Assembly: GCA_905233255.1 (NCBI GenBank)
Contig: CAJOCN010000017.1
Location: 1 to 60,813, forward strand
Reading direction: 5' to 3'
Source of the DNA: Paludibacteraceae bacterium
Lineage (GTDB): Bacteria > Bacteroidota > Bacteroidia > Bacteroidales > Paludibacteraceae
Length of the DNA: 60,813 nt
A model generated the notes under the pieces. The model saw nothing but the letters and a program-made list of their open reading frames with translations. It was not told the origin of the DNA and searched no databases. This document shows positions 36,043-45,041 of the stretch, in pieces. Each line of letters opens with the position of its first letter. The stretch's first letter is position 1. The position numbers were made by a program, and so were the translations under genes.

Positions 36043-36780
36043 TTACTCCCTCACCGTTATATGAAAGCAGGACTGTTTCCACTCGTACTTGACGTAGATT
36101 TTTCCTGCCCGCTGATGATTCAGCAACACTTGTCCCAGTACTAGTTTTAAGTTGTCCTCGTGCATGTACATACGTGTGCGCGTTACCTTATCATAACGCA
36201 TATACGCGAGGTCGAACGTCGTGCCATAGCAGTGGCAGGACTGCGTGACGGAGTTGATGTTTCCGCTCCGTTGCAGGTACTTGATATCTTCCTGTGTGCG
36301 GAGAACGGAGGTCACGTAGAACCGGTAGTGGGGTAGTCCGTTGCGGGCGAGGATATCCGCCCACTCGGCGCCGATGGACTCCAGCTCACGTGCCGCCGAG
36401 GGAATCAGGAAAGGCACGGAGTGGGTGAGCGAATCGACGATATAGTTCTCGTTCGTCTTGATCTCCACCAACTGCTTGCGCATCGAGGCGGCGTCATCGC
36501 GGTCCTTGGGCGGACGGCTCAGACCGATATGCGATGCCACGGCGTGCTGCTTGCTCTGCAGGTCGTTGAACTTGGTCTTGTAGCTGAACGTACGCCCGGG
36601 GTACCAGACGAGGCTGTCCTCTGTTATGACCGTCTCTTGCGTCGGGTGACTGCATGAGACTATTGGAATAAAGAATAAGGAATAAAGACTTAAATGTATC
36701 AGCAGACACAAATAAGTCTTTACTCTTGGAGCGGAGCGGTCTTTACTCCTTATTCTTTTATATGCTCCACTCGAAGCCAT
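36043..36780 (-). CDS. DUF5715-type lipoprotein (peptidase M15-like fold suspected)
   Basis: 245 residues. A hydrophobic stretch ending IPIVSCSH fits a lipoprotein signal with Cys at about residue 43. The core has [37 protein letters not shown] and [22 protein letters not shown], which recall the D-Ala-D-Ala carboxypeptidase fold (His/Asp zinc-site pattern SxHxxGxxxDL). Its exact substrate is unknown; cell-wall work is plausible. The first about 20 codons overlap cysS and derive from family B repeat sequence, so a later non-ATG start is possible. Confidence 0.75.
   Translation of the reverse strand: MASSGAYKRIRSKDRSAPRVKTYLCLLIHLSLYSLFFIPIVSCSHPTQETVITEDSLVWYPGRTFSYKTKFNDLQSKQHAVASHIGLSRPPKDRDDAASMRKQLVEIKTNENYIVDSLTHSVPFLIPSAARELESIGAEWADILARNGLPHYRFYVTSVLRTQEDIKYLQRSGNINSVTQSCHCYGTTFDLAYMRYDKVTRTRMYMHEDNLKLVLGQVLLNHQRAGKIYVKYEWKQSCFHITVRE
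36664..36756. repeat. Interspersed element family B, copy 2 (5' end of the DUF5715 gene)
   Basis: Contains GGAATAAAGAATAAGGAATA, then AAGTCTTTACTCTTGGAGCG and GAGCGGTCTTTACTCC. It provides the positively charged N terminus ([11 protein letters not shown]) of the gene it overlaps. Confidence 0.6.
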
Positions 36781-38239
36781 CTTTGGTGTCTTTGATTTGG
36801 AAACCGAGTCCGGTCAGTTCATTACGGATCTTGTCGGAGGTCGCCCAATCCTTGTTCTGCTTCGCCTGCAGACGGATACCGAGCAGCAGATCGATGGCGC
36901 CGTGGAAGGCTTTGAGCTGGCTGTCATCGCCGGAACCGGCTTCCTCTAACCGCAGTCCTAATATATCGATCGCGTAGGTCTTCCATACATCGCGCAGTTC
37001 GGCGAGGTCTGCCTCGCTGATCGTGCCCTTGCCGTCCCAAACGGTGTTGATAGCCTTGGCGGAATCGAACAGCGCAGCAATGACGAACGGCGTATTCAGA
37101 TCATCGTCCATCGCCTCTTGGCAGCGCTGACGCAGATCGGCTATCCCTCGAAGAGAAACTCCCTCTCCTGAGGAGAGGGTTGGGGTGAGGTTTTGCAGTC
37201 TCTGATACGCCTCCTGCAGACGCTGGAGCCCTTTCTCCGCTGCCTCCAGTGCTTCGGACGAGAAATCCACCGTCGAGCGGTAGTGCGCCTGGAGAATGAA
37301 GAAACGGATGACCATCGGACCGAAAGGCTTCGACAGGAGCTCGTGCTTGCCGGAGAAGAACTGCTCTAAGGTAATGAAGTTGTTGTAACTCTTCCCCATC
37401 TTCTTACCCGCGATGGTGATCATGTTATTGTGCATCCAGTAGTGTACCGACTCCTTGCCCAGTGCCGCGCAGCTCTGTGCTATCTCCGCCTCGTGGTGCG
37501 GGAAAATGAGGTCCAGTCCGCCCCCGTGGATGTCGAACTGCTCGCCCAGGTACTTGGTGCCCATCGTCGAGCACTCCATGTGCCATCCCGGGAAACCTTC
37601 GCTCCACGGACTCGGCCAGTGCATGATATGTTCGGGGCTCGCTTTCTTCCAGAGGGCAAAGTCATAACTGTGCTTCTTCTCGCTCTGACCGTCCAGCTCG
37701 CGGGTCTCAGTGACAATATCATTGAGGTTGCGGCCCGATAGTTTGCCGTACGGATAGTCCTTGGCGTATTTCTCCACGTCCATATAGACCGAACCGTTCG
37801 CCACGTAGGCGTACCCGCGGTCGAGGATCTTCTGCACAAAGGCAATCTGCTCGATGATATGTCCCGAGGCGTGCGGTTCGATTGACGGAGGCAACACATT
37901 GAGTGCCGCCATGTCGCGGTGGTAGCGGTTGGTGTAATACTGCACTACCTCCATCGGCTCCAGCTGCTCCAGCCGGGCTTTCTTGGCTATCTTGTCCTCG
38001 CCCTCATCCGCGTCGTGCTCCAAATGGCCTACATCCGTGATGTTACGTACGTAACGCACCTTGTAGCCCAAGTACTGCAGATACCGGTAGAGCACATCGA
38101 ACGTGATTGCCGGACGCGCATGTCCGAGGTGTGCATCGCCATATACGGTCGGACCGCACACATACATACCCACATGCCCTTCGTGCAACGGCTTGAAGGT
38201 CTCTTTGAATCGGGTCAGAGAATTATATATCTCCAGCAT
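36758..38239 (-). CDS. cysS: Cysteinyl-tRNA synthetase
   Basis: Charges tRNA-Cys. 493 residues. Class I motifs: HLGH at residues 37-40 and KMGKS at 280-284. The zinc-binding set Cys28, Cys223, His248 and Glu252 is present. Residues 349-365 ([16 protein letters not shown]) are an insertion from palindromic repeat family A, in the linker between the catalytic/stem-contact part and the anticodon-binding helical domain ([17 protein letters not shown] follows). The rest of the protein has normal length and motifs, so the enzyme is probably active. Between nagB and the DUF5715 gene in a minus-strand chain. Confidence 0.96.
   Translation of the reverse strand: MLEIYNSLTRFKETFKPLHEGHVGMYVCGPTVYGDAHLGHARPAITFDVLYRYLQYLGYKVRYVRNITDVGHLEHDADEGEDKIAKKARLEQLEPMEVVQYYTNRYHRDMAALNVLPPSIEPHASGHIIEQIAFVQKILDRGYAYVANGSVYMDVEKYAKDYPYGKLSGRNLNDIVTETRELDGQSEKKHSYDFALWKKASPEHIMHWPSPWSEGFPGWHMECSTMGTKYLGEQFDIHGGGLDLIFPHHEAEIAQSCAALGKESVHYWMHNNMITIAGKKMGKSYNNFITLEQFFSGKHELLSKPFGPMVIRFFILQAHYRSTVDFSSEALEAAEKGLQRLQEAYQRLQNLTPTLSSGEGVSLRGIADLRQRCQEAMDDDLNTPFVIAALFDSAKAINTVWDGKGTISEADLAELRDVWKTYAIDILGLRLEEAGSGDDSQLKAFHGAIDLLLGIRLQAKQNKDWATSDKIRNELTGLGFQIKDTKDGFEWSI
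37159..37192. repeat. Palindromic element family A, copy 6 (in cysS)
   Basis: Core CCCTCTCCTGAGGAGAGGG (37161-37179) with a TTGGGGTGAGGTT tail, shared with copy 5. Translated in frame on the minus strand as [10 protein letters not shown]. Confidence 0.8.
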
Positions 38240-38266
38240 TCGTAATTTTTGATTTTTAATTCGTAA
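38240..38266. repeat. AT-rich tandem (TAATTTTTGATTTTTAATTCG) between nagB and cysS
   Basis: Imperfect repeats of a CGTAATTTTT word fill the gap. Very similar to the sequence between the GH53 and nucleotidyltransferase genes (4750-4780). Confidence 0.6.
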
Positions 38267-38267
38267 T

Positions 38268-39077
38268 TTAGAGAAGCGTCTTGGGATCGAGGTTGTTCTT
38301 CTCGATGTCTTTGAAATACTTGAAGGTGCCGAGTTTCAACTCCTCGCAGGCTGCCTCGTCACAAACGATGATGCCGTGTTGGTGCATCTGCAGGGCGGAA
38401 ACAGTCCACATGTGGCTGATCGGCTCCTCGATGGCGTGCTGCAGGGCACGGGCTTTGTTATGACCGTTCACCATGATCAGCACTTCCTTGGCGTCCATCA
38501 CGGTACCTACACCTACGGTTAGAGCCGTCTTCGGCACTTTGTTCACGTCGTTCTCGAAGAAACGGCTGTTGGCGATGATCGTGTCGGTCGTCAGCTCTTT
38601 CTTACGCGTGCGGCTGGTCAGCGACGAGCCCGGCTCGTTGAAGGCGATGTGACCGTCAGGACCGATACCGCCGAGGAACAGATGGATACCGCCGATATTT
38701 TTGATTTTCTCCTCGTAGCGCGCACACTCGGCAGCGAGGTCAGGGGCGTTGCCGTTGAGGATATTCACGTTCTCCTTGCGAGTGTCAATATGGCTGAAGA
38801 AGTTGTTCCACATGAAGCTATGATAACTCTCCGGGTGGTCCTCCGGCAGGTTGACGTACTCGTCCATGTTGAAGGTCACTACATTGCGGAAGGACACTTT
38901 GCCTGCTTGGTTGAGTTTGATCAACTCACGGTACATACCCAGCGGTGAACTGCCGGTGGGGAGACCCAGTACGAACGGCGCACTCTCTTTGGGTTCAAAC
39001 TCGTTGATTCGTTTTGCTACATAGTTCGCTGCCCACTGGCTCAGCAGGTCATACGAAGGTTCGATAATTACTCGCAT
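38268..39077 (-). CDS. nagB: Glucosamine-6-phosphate deaminase
   Basis: Converts glucosamine-6-phosphate to fructose-6-phosphate and ammonia, the last step of amino-sugar use. 269 residues, the typical NagB length. Motifs [18 protein letters not shown] (phosphate loop), [21 protein letters not shown] (catalytic Asp, proton relay) and [16 protein letters not shown] are intact. nagA is not nearby, so it shares the operon with glgB, a thioredoxin-like gene and cysS by position only. Confidence 0.97.
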   Translation of the reverse strand: MRVIIEPSYDLLSQWAANYVAKRINEFEPKESAPFVLGLPTGSSPLGMYRELIKLNQAGKVSFRNVVTFNMDEYVNLPEDHPESYHSFMWNNFFSHIDTRKENVNILNGNAPDLAAECARYEEKIKNIGGIHLFLGGIGPDGHIAFNEPGSSLTSRTRKKELTTDTIIANSRFFENDVNKVPKTALTVGVGTVMDAKEVLIMVNGHNKARALQHAIEEPISHMWTVSALQMHQHGIIVCDEAACEELKLGTFKYFKDIEKNNLDPKTLL

Positions 39078-39104
39078 AAAATATCAAATATCAAATTTCA
39101 AATA
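39078..39104. repeat. ATATCAAAT tandem between the thioredoxin-like gene and nagB
   Basis: Repeats of AAATATC and AAATTTC words fill this gap. The same word occurs at 45524-45550. Confidence 0.65.
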
Positions 39105-39644
39105 TCAATTAAATAAGATCTCCTGGATCTCCGGTTCCTCGAGGTTCACACCCACGATAGTACCGTCACGGTCGATGAGCACGGTATGCGGGATAAACTG
39201 CACGTTATAGACATCGGAACAGGGGTGTGCCTCGTCCTCGCGCATCTGCGGCCAGGGCATCTGCTCCTCGCTCAGCGCAGCGCGCCATGCGGCTTCCTCC
39301 TGGTCCACGGAGCAACTGATGATCTGCAGTCTGCCCTCCGGCATGGAGTTGTACATTTCCTTGAGCACCGGGATGAAACGACGGCAGGGACCGCACCACG
39401 AAGCCCAGAAATCAACGAGCACGTAGTCTGTCTGACCTACCAGTTCGCTCAACGCTAACTCGGCGCCTTCGGGCGTCACGCCCATGATATCCGTGAAGTA
39501 CGCACCTTCAGTGATCCCCATCGGTACGACCACTTCCTCTACTACCACAACGGTATCTGTACTCTCGGCACTCTTACCGCTCTTGTTGCCGCAGCTAGCG
39601 AAAGCTAACGCTGCCGCCAGCAGTATAAATAATTGTTTTTTCAT
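39105..39644 (-). CDS. TlpA/ResA-like thiol-disulfide lipoprotein
   Basis: 179 residues. A lipoprotein signal (LFILLAAALAFASCGNKS, Cys18) is followed by an acidic linker and a thioredoxin fold with active site ASWCGPCRRF. HTVLIDRDGTIVG carries the cis-Pro-side region typical of AhpC/TSA-redoxin TlpA relatives. It would act in the periplasm on protein thiols. The family is large in Bacteroidales; its partner cannot be inferred here. A family B element separates it from glgB. Confidence 0.9.
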   Translation of the reverse strand: MKKQLFILLAAALAFASCGNKSGKSAESTDTVVVVEEVVVPMGITEGAYFTDIMGVTPEGAELALSELVGQTDYVLVDFWASWCGPCRRFIPVLKEMYNSMPEGRLQIISCSVDQEEAAWRAALSEEQMPWPQMREDEAHPCSDVYNVQFIPHTVLIDRDGTIVGVNLEEPEIQEILFN

Positions 39645-39647
39645 ATC

Positions 39648-39718
39648 TTTTGTCTTTCTACTTTGAGTCCGCTGCGGCGGACGGTCTTTCTACTTTGAGT
39701 GGCTTTGCCACGGTCTGT
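39648..39718. repeat. Interspersed element family B, copy 3
   Basis: Two tandem sub-units of CTTTCTACTTTGAG, hairpin, CGGTCT. The hairpins differ: GTCCGCTGCGGCGGAC (39667-39682) and GTGGCTTTGCCAC (39699-39711). Confidence 0.75.
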
Positions 39719-41860
39719 TTACTCCCTCTTTAATACCACTGCGCTTCTTGCCGGCAGATACATCTTGAGCCAGCCTTTGCCGTCCTTGGCGTAAAGGTCG
39801 TCGTGCTCCGTGAAATGCTCTACGGAGTCGTCGCTCAGGCCGAAGCCCGCAAACTCCTTCGCATCGGTATTGAGCACCACTTTGTATTTGCCTTCCGGCA
39901 CGAGCATGCCGTAGTCGCTGAACGATTTCTGGCCGTTCCAGTTGAAGATGAACAGCAACTCGCCGCGGGAGTAGGCTACTACTTGGTCACCCTCGTTGTC
40001 CCACCATTTCATTACCCACGGCAGGTGGCGGCCTACGTTGTATTTCTTCTCCTCCGCCGTCGGCTCCTGCATGAGCAGGTGCTCTTTGAGCAGGTGAACC
40101 ATCGCCTCGTCAAAGCGGTTGAGGTCCGAGAAGAAATAGTTCGGGTTATCTACCAATCCCCACTGGCGGCGGGCATACTTGTAGCTCCAGCCGTTGCCCT
40201 CACGCGGGAAATCAATCCACTCCGGATGACCGAACTCATTGCCCATGAAGGTCAGGTAACCGCCGTTGATGGTGGATGCCGTTATGAGACGGATCATCTT
40301 ATGGAGCGCGATACCGCGGTCTGCCATATAGGTGGAGTGACCGTGCTCGAAATGCCAATACATGTCGGAATCCACGAGGCGGAAGATGATCGTCTTGTCA
40401 CCTACGAGCGCCTGATCATGGCTCTCGGCGTAGGAGATGGTCTTCTCGTCCTCGCGGCGGTTGGTCATCTCATAGAGTATATGCCCGGCTTTCCAGTCCT
40501 CGTCCTTCACCTCTTTGATGTACTTGATCCAGAAATCAGGAATACCCATCGCCAAACGGTAGTCGAAGCCCACGCCGCCGTCCTCTATCTTGGCTGCCAG
40601 ACCCGGCATGCCGGACATCTCCTCGGCGATGGTGATAGCGTCGGGTTTGACCTCGTGGATCACCTTGTTGGCTAACGTCAGGTACATGATGGCGTCGCCG
40701 TCTTCGTTGCCGTTGAAATAACTGCCGTAACCGTTGAAATCTTCGCCCAGACCGTGACTGAGATAGATCATCGAGGTCACACCGTCGAACCGGAAACCGT
40801 CGAAATCATACTCGTCGATCCAGAACTTGCAGTTGCTCAGCAGGAAATGCAGTACTTCGTTCTTGCCGTAGTTGAAACAGAGGCTGTCCCATGCCGGGTG
40901 CTCGCGGCGTGCGCCGTCGTGGAAATACTGATACGGCGTGCCGTCGAAATTACCGAGACCCTCCAACTCGTTCTTCACAGCGTGGCTGTGTACGAGGTCC
41001 ATGATCACTTTCATACCCCTGCCGTGAATATCGTCGATGAGCGCTTTGAGCTCGTTCGGCGTACCGAAACGGCTGCTGGCGGCGAAGAAATTCGATACAT
41101 GGTATCCGAACGAACCGTAGTACGGGTGCTCCTGGATAGCCATGATCTGCACGCAGTTATAACCGAGCTTGGCGATACGCGGCAGTACGTCGCGGCGGAA
41201 CTCCTCATAACTGCTCACTTTCTCCTCCGCACTCGACATACCGATGTGGCACTCATAGATAAACAGCGCCTCATCTTTCTTTGAGTGCGAAGCACGGTCT
41301 TTTGTCTTTCGACTTTCTACCGTTTGGCGGTTTCGCCAAACATAAGGCTCTTCGTCCCATACTTGCGCGGAGAAGATCTTGGTGTTCTCGTCCTGGACCA
41401 CGCGGCGTACATAACTCGGAATACGCTCTCCGTAACCGCCCTGCCACTCTACTAACAGTTTGTACAACTGCCCGTGATGCATCGCGTCCTCCGGCAACTT
41501 GGCTTCCCACACGCCGTTACCCACAGGCTGCAAGCGGTACGCCTCATCTTTCTGCCAGTTATTGAAATCGCCCTTGATATAGATAGCCGTGGCGTTTGGC
41601 GCCCACTCACGCAGTACCCAATACCCTTTTGTACTTTGTACTTTGTCATTTTGTCCCTTGACATGGTGTAGACCGAAATACAAATATCCGCTTGCCCAGT
41701 CGGCAAGGGCTGTATTGCCTTTCGCCTTTTCCCCTTCGCCTCGTGTTAGTTCTTTCTCTTTGCGGGCGGCGTACTCTGCGCGAGCCTGCAGCGCACCCTC
41801 GTAGGGCTGCAGGTACGGATCGCGCTCAACTATCTTCAGATGTTTTACATTCGTTGCCAT
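39719..41860 (-). CDS. glgB: 1,4-alpha-glucan branching enzyme
   Basis: Makes alpha-1,6 branches in glycogen. The start at 41860 (MATNVKHLKI) gives 713 residues; the 81 codons upstream are a shadow inside the yhcH gene. GH13 motifs: YDFDGFRFDGVTSM (nucleophile Asp359), TIAEEMSGMPG (Glu413) and AESHDQALVGDK. The N terminus KIVERDPYLQPYEG resembles the eukaryote-like branching enzymes of Bacteroidetes. Three in-frame insertions from short repeats are seen: residues 41-49 (RGEGEKAKG), 69-79 (GQNDKVQSTKG) and 176-196 (NRQTVESRKTKDR region, family B). All lie in N-terminal regions outside the catalytic barrel. Confidence 0.94.
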   Translation of the reverse strand: MATNVKHLKIVERDPYLQPYEGALQARAEYAARKEKELTRGEGEKAKGNTALADWASGYLYFGLHHVKGQNDKVQSTKGYWVLREWAPNATAIYIKGDFNNWQKDEAYRLQPVGNGVWEAKLPEDAMHHGQLYKLLVEWQGGYGERIPSYVRRVVQDENTKIFSAQVWDEEPYVWRNRQTVESRKTKDRASHSKKDEALFIYECHIGMSSAEEKVSSYEEFRRDVLPRIAKLGYNCVQIMAIQEHPYYGSFGYHVSNFFAASSRFGTPNELKALIDDIHGRGMKVIMDLVHSHAVKNELEGLGNFDGTPYQYFHDGARREHPAWDSLCFNYGKNEVLHFLLSNCKFWIDEYDFDGFRFDGVTSMIYLSHGLGEDFNGYGSYFNGNEDGDAIMYLTLANKVIHEVKPDAITIAEEMSGMPGLAAKIEDGGVGFDYRLAMGIPDFWIKYIKEVKDEDWKAGHILYEMTNRREDEKTISYAESHDQALVGDKTIIFRLVDSDMYWHFEHGHSTYMADRGIALHKMIRLITASTINGGYLTFMGNEFGHPEWIDFPREGNGWSYKYARRQWGLVDNPNYFFSDLNRFDEAMVHLLKEHLLMQEPTAEEKKYNVGRHLPWVMKWWDNEGDQVVAYSRGELLFIFNWNGQKSFSDYGMLVPEGKYKVVLNTDAKEFAGFGLSDDSVEHFTEHDDLYAKDGKGWLKMYLPARSAVVLKRE
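41278..41341. repeat. Interspersed element family B, copy 4 (in glgB)
   Basis: CTTTGAG, hairpin GTGCGAAGCAC (41285-41295), CGGTCTTTTGTCTTTCGAC, CTTTCTAC, then hairpin GTTTGGCGGTTTCGCCAAAC (41322-41341). Translated in frame on the minus strand, including VESRKTKDRASHSKK. Confidence 0.8.
41620..41660. repeat. GTACTTT tandem inside glgB
   Basis: On the minus strand a run of GACAAAGTACAAAGTACAAA encodes DKVQSTKG in frame. A similar word (GGGACAATGTACAATGTACA) lies in the GH53 tail at 4710-4735. Confidence 0.6.
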
Positions 41861-41898
41861 ACTATTTGTGTTTTTGATGGTATTTTGTCCTTTGTCTA

Positions 41899-42351
41899 TC
41901 AATCTACTCTCGCTTTGACGATGAGCTTGCGGTACTCCTTGCCCGGAGCGATACCCGGCTGGTGTGCATCCTCGGGGAAGAAAACTGCGAAATGGCCTGC
42001 CGGTACGGTGAACTTGGCGGTAGCCTTGTCGGCATAGAACTCTACGTCCTTGCCCTCGTCGTACTCCTGCATGATCTCCTGACAGTCCACTTGGGCCTTC
42101 CATCCCATTACTTCATCGTCGCCCAGAGGAATCTGGATATCCAGGTAGTCGCGGTGGGCTTCCATGCGGCACTTGGCCTCCTCTTTGCCCTTGAAATCGT
42201 TGATGTTTACAAATAGGTTCTTACCGTCCAGGAAGATCTTGCACGCCGGCATCTCCTCTAAGTCGTTCTCGTTGTAGAATTTCATGAATTGTTCGAAGCC
42301 CGGTACGCAATCGAAGTACCTGTCGGCGTTCTCTAATTTGTCAAGTATCAT
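41899..42351 (-). CDS. YhcH/YjgK/YiaL family protein (DUF386)
   Basis: 150 residues from MILDKLENADRYFD; the longer frame reaches into the promoter. The family folds as a small beta-barrel related to the beta-subunit of evolved beta-galactosidase and often goes with sialic acid or sugar-acid pathways. Seen motifs: NINDFKGKEEAKCRMEAHR, HRDYLDIQIPLGDDEVMGW, VPAGHFAVFFPEDAHQPGI (His-rich metal site). Exact reaction unsettled in the family; anomerase-type or hydrolase roles have been proposed. First gene of the chain leading to glgB. Confidence 0.9.
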   Translation of the reverse strand: MILDKLENADRYFDCVPGFEQFMKFYNENDLEEMPACKIFLDGKNLFVNINDFKGKEEAKCRMEAHRDYLDIQIPLGDDEVMGWKAQVDCQEIMQEYDEGKDVEFYADKATAKFTVPAGHFAVFFPEDAHQPGIAPGKEYRKLIVKARVD

Positions 42352-42443
42352 ATTATTTTGTGTTTGGTTAATGATCGCTCTATGGTTATCTCGCTCCGGT
42401 TCGTAGCCCAAGGGCACGATTCCCTCCAAACCGGTTGCGGGTG

Positions 42444-42474
42444 CAAATTTACTGCTTTTTTTTGATATATGCAA
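42444..42474 (-). promoter_or_regulatory. Promoter of the yhcH-glgB chain
   Basis: Minus strand: TTG (42472-42474), 20 bases, TAAATTTG (42444-42451). The spacer and the upstream CGCGCG tract are almost identical to those of the uxaB promoter. Confidence 0.8.
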
Positions 42475-42506
42475 GCACGCGCGTATTTTTCTCTTATTTT
42501 TTTACG

Positions 42507-42537
42507 CAAAACGGACCCCGACGAGAGGTCCGTTTTG
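42507..42537 (-). terminator. Terminator after the M13 peptidase gene
   Basis: Eleven-pair stem CAAAACGGACC (42507-42517)/GGTCCGTTTTG (42527-42537), 28 bases past the peptidase stop codon. The T tract is partly within the stem; it could work in both directions. Confidence 0.75.
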
Positions 42538-42564
42538 GTATAAGAAAGATGTCTTATGTCCTGA

Positions 42565-44601
42565 TTACCAGATGGAGACGCGGTTCTCCGGTGCTACATA
42601 CATCGGGGATTCGGGCGTTACGTTCCATGCTTCATACCAGGCGTTGATCTGCGGCAGAGCGCCGTTCACACGCCAGCGGCCGAGGGAGTGAGGATCGCTC
42701 TTTGTGCGGTTGAGGATCTCCTCGGGACGGATGTTACCCGCCCATACATTGGCGTAAGCCAGGAAGAAACGCTGTGCCGGCGTGAAACCGTCGCGCGTCT
42801 GCAGACGGTCTTTCTCCGCCTTGGCTTCCTCATTGAGGGTAAAAGCGAGGTACGACACCTGCAAACCGCCGTGATCAGCGATGTTCTCGCCCAGCGTGAA
42901 GGCGCCGTTAGCGTGTACGCCCGGAGCTACCTCAATCTTGTTGAACGCCTCTTCCATCACTTTGGTGCGGGCGTCGAAGGCTGCTTTGTCCTCTGCAGTC
43001 CACCAGTTAGCCATGTTACCGTCCTTGTCGAACTGGCATCCCTGATCGTCAAACCCGTGGGTCATCTCATGACCGATCACCACACCGATAGCACCGTAGT
43101 TGAAGGCATCATCCGCGCTCATGTCAAAGAACGGGTATTGCAGAATACCGGCAGGGAAACAAATCTCATTGGACGACGGGTTGTAGTAGGCATTGACGGT
43201 CTGCGGGGTCATGTACCATTTGGCTTTGTCCACGGGTTTGCCGAGGAACGAGAGGCTGTACTCCTGCTCGAACTTAGCGGCACGCTGGAGGTTGGCATAA
43301 TAGGTGTCCTCGGCATTGATGTCGAGTTTGCTATAATCGCGCCATGTGTCGGGATAGCCGATCTTGATGGTCATGGCGTTCAGTTTCTCAAGGGCTTTGT
43401 CCTTCGTCTCGCGTGACATCCACTCCAAGTTTTCGATACGGATACCGAGTGCTTTCTGGAGGTTATGTACGAGTGCGAGCATGCGCTCCTTGTTCTCCTC
43501 GGGGAAATATTTCCGGACGTACATCTGTCCTACCGCCTCTCCGAGCGTACCGTTGACGATACCTACGGCGCGTTTCCACAGCGGGCTCGGCTCCTCGCGA
43601 CCGGAGAGCACCTTGCCGTAGAAATCGAACGAGGTCATATAGATCTCCGTCGTCAGGAAGGAGGAAGCGCCCTCGATGACCTGCCAACTGAAGAGAGTCT
43701 TGAGATCCTCCAGAGGCTCGTCGGCTAACATCTTACCGGCTTCCTGCAGGTGGGGAATCTGGCCGATAGAGAGGCTGTCGAGTTCTACTCCCAGCGCACC
43801 GAAATAGGCCTTCCAATCCACTTGCGGCACGAGAGCCTGCAGGTCGGCTACGGACATCTTGTTATAGTTCCGCTGCGGGTCACGCAGTTCGACATTGCTG
43901 TATGCCGCTTTTGCCAGACGGGTCTCCATGCGGAGCACGGTCTGTGCTTTCTCTGCGGCGTTCTCAAACCCGAAGAGCCCGAACATCTTCTCTACGTACG
44001 CTACATACGCGTTACGGATAGAGGTGGTCTGCTCGTCGGTATCGAGGTAATACTCTTTCTCTCCGAGCGAGAAACCGGCTTGGTACTCGTTCAGGATATT
44101 CATCGAACTGTTCCTTGCGTCGGCATCGACGTACATCGCCCATAGCTGGTAGTCCATCGCGCCGCCGAGGATCTTGGAGAGGTCCTCACGGTTGGAGATA
44201 GCGGCGATCTCATGGAGCGTCTGCTGTACCGGCGCAATGCCCTCTTGGTCACGGCGCGCAGTATCCATCGCGAGGTTATAAATGTCGCCTATCTTCTGCT
44301 CGATAGAGCCTCTCTCCACTTTCGTCTCTCCGCTCTTGGCTTTATCGGCAATCTCCTGAATCAGTCCGTTCACCTGCTCCAGATTAGTCAGTCCGAGTTT
44401 GTCGAACGACCCGAAGCGGGCATACTCGGGTGTCAGCGGGTTTGCCTCCATCCATCCGCCGCATGCGAACTGATAGAAATCATTCTGCGGAACGGCTGTG
44501 GTGTCCAGATTGGCAAGATCAATACCTGTGGTTTGCTGTTTGGTAGTACAAGCGGTGGTCATAAGCATGATAGCTCCTAAAGTATAAATAAGTTTCTTCA
44601 T
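42565..44601 (-). CDS. M13-family zinc metallopeptidase (PepO/neprilysin-like), lipoprotein
   Basis: 678 residues. A lipoprotein signal (LGAIMLMTTACTTKQQ, Cys18) precedes the long helical N-terminal domain. The C-terminal catalytic domain has the zinc site HEMTH at 511-515 and the third ligand in GENIADHGG (Glu572), with the substrate-binding NAYYNPSSNEICFPAGIL before it. It ends VSIW. Degrades peptides up to about 40 residues in the periplasm or at the outer surface. Last gene in a chain with the HIT gene and greA, 32 bases after the HIT gene. Confidence 0.95.
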   Translation of the reverse strand: MKKLIYTLGAIMLMTTACTTKQQTTGIDLANLDTTAVPQNDFYQFACGGWMEANPLTPEYARFGSFDKLGLTNLEQVNGLIQEIADKAKSGETKVERGSIEQKIGDIYNLAMDTARRDQEGIAPVQQTLHEIAAISNREDLSKILGGAMDYQLWAMYVDADARNSSMNILNEYQAGFSLGEKEYYLDTDEQTTSIRNAYVAYVEKMFGLFGFENAAEKAQTVLRMETRLAKAAYSNVELRDPQRNYNKMSVADLQALVPQVDWKAYFGALGVELDSLSIGQIPHLQEAGKMLADEPLEDLKTLFSWQVIEGASSFLTTEIYMTSFDFYGKVLSGREEPSPLWKRAVGIVNGTLGEAVGQMYVRKYFPEENKERMLALVHNLQKALGIRIENLEWMSRETKDKALEKLNAMTIKIGYPDTWRDYSKLDINAEDTYYANLQRAAKFEQEYSLSFLGKPVDKAKWYMTPQTVNAYYNPSSNEICFPAGILQYPFFDMSADDAFNYGAIGVVIGHEMTHGFDDQGCQFDKDGNMANWWTAEDKAAFDARTKVMEEAFNKIEVAPGVHANGAFTLGENIADHGGLQVSYLAFTLNEEAKAEKDRLQTRDGFTPAQRFFLAYANVWAGNIRPEEILNRTKSDPHSLGRWRVNGALPQINAWYEAWNVTPESPMYVAPENRVSIW

Positions 44602-44633
44602 AATTCAGTAGCGCTTATCGCATTCTCTTAACG

Positions 44634-45041
44634 TTAGATTTTCTCAATCGCCTCGGCTATAGAGTTGGCGATGATAGCCATTTCCTCCGCCGGCAGAGAG
44701 AGTTTGGGGTTGGTGAAGAGCATATCTTTCTCCGAGTTCATCGGTACGAGGTGGATATGCACGTGGTTGACCTCCATGCCCAATACGGCTACGCCTACGC
44801 GCTTGCAACCCGTGGCGGCTTTGATACCGACGGCTACTTTCTTGGCGAAAGTAATAAGGTTCTGTAACTGCTCGTCTGTCAGATCGAAGATATAATCTGC
44901 CTCCGGCTCTGCCAGTTTGGGAATCACAAGCGTGTGACCCTTGACGATGGGGTTGATATCCAGGAACGCGTAGTTCTTATCGTCCTCGGCTACCTTGTAG
45001 CTCGGGATCTCGCCTTTGATGATGCGGGTGAAGAGTGTCAT
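44634..45041 (-). CDS. HIT-family nucleotide-binding hydrolase/transferase
   Basis: 135 residues. The histidine triad is VNHVHIHLVP near residue 98, and FLDINPIVKGHTLVIPK is the usual N-terminal nucleotide-binding segment. Relatives (HinT type) hydrolyse adenosine phosphoramidates and similar bonds; the cellular substrate is not known. It overlaps greA by four bases, an arrangement suggesting coupled translation. Confidence 0.95.
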   Translation of the reverse strand: MTLFTRIIKGEIPSYKVAEDDKNYAFLDINPIVKGHTLVIPKLAEPEADYIFDLTDEQLQNLITFAKKVAVGIKAATGCKRVGVAVLGMEVNHVHIHLVPMNSEKDMLFTNPKLSLPAEEMAIIANSIAEAIEKI

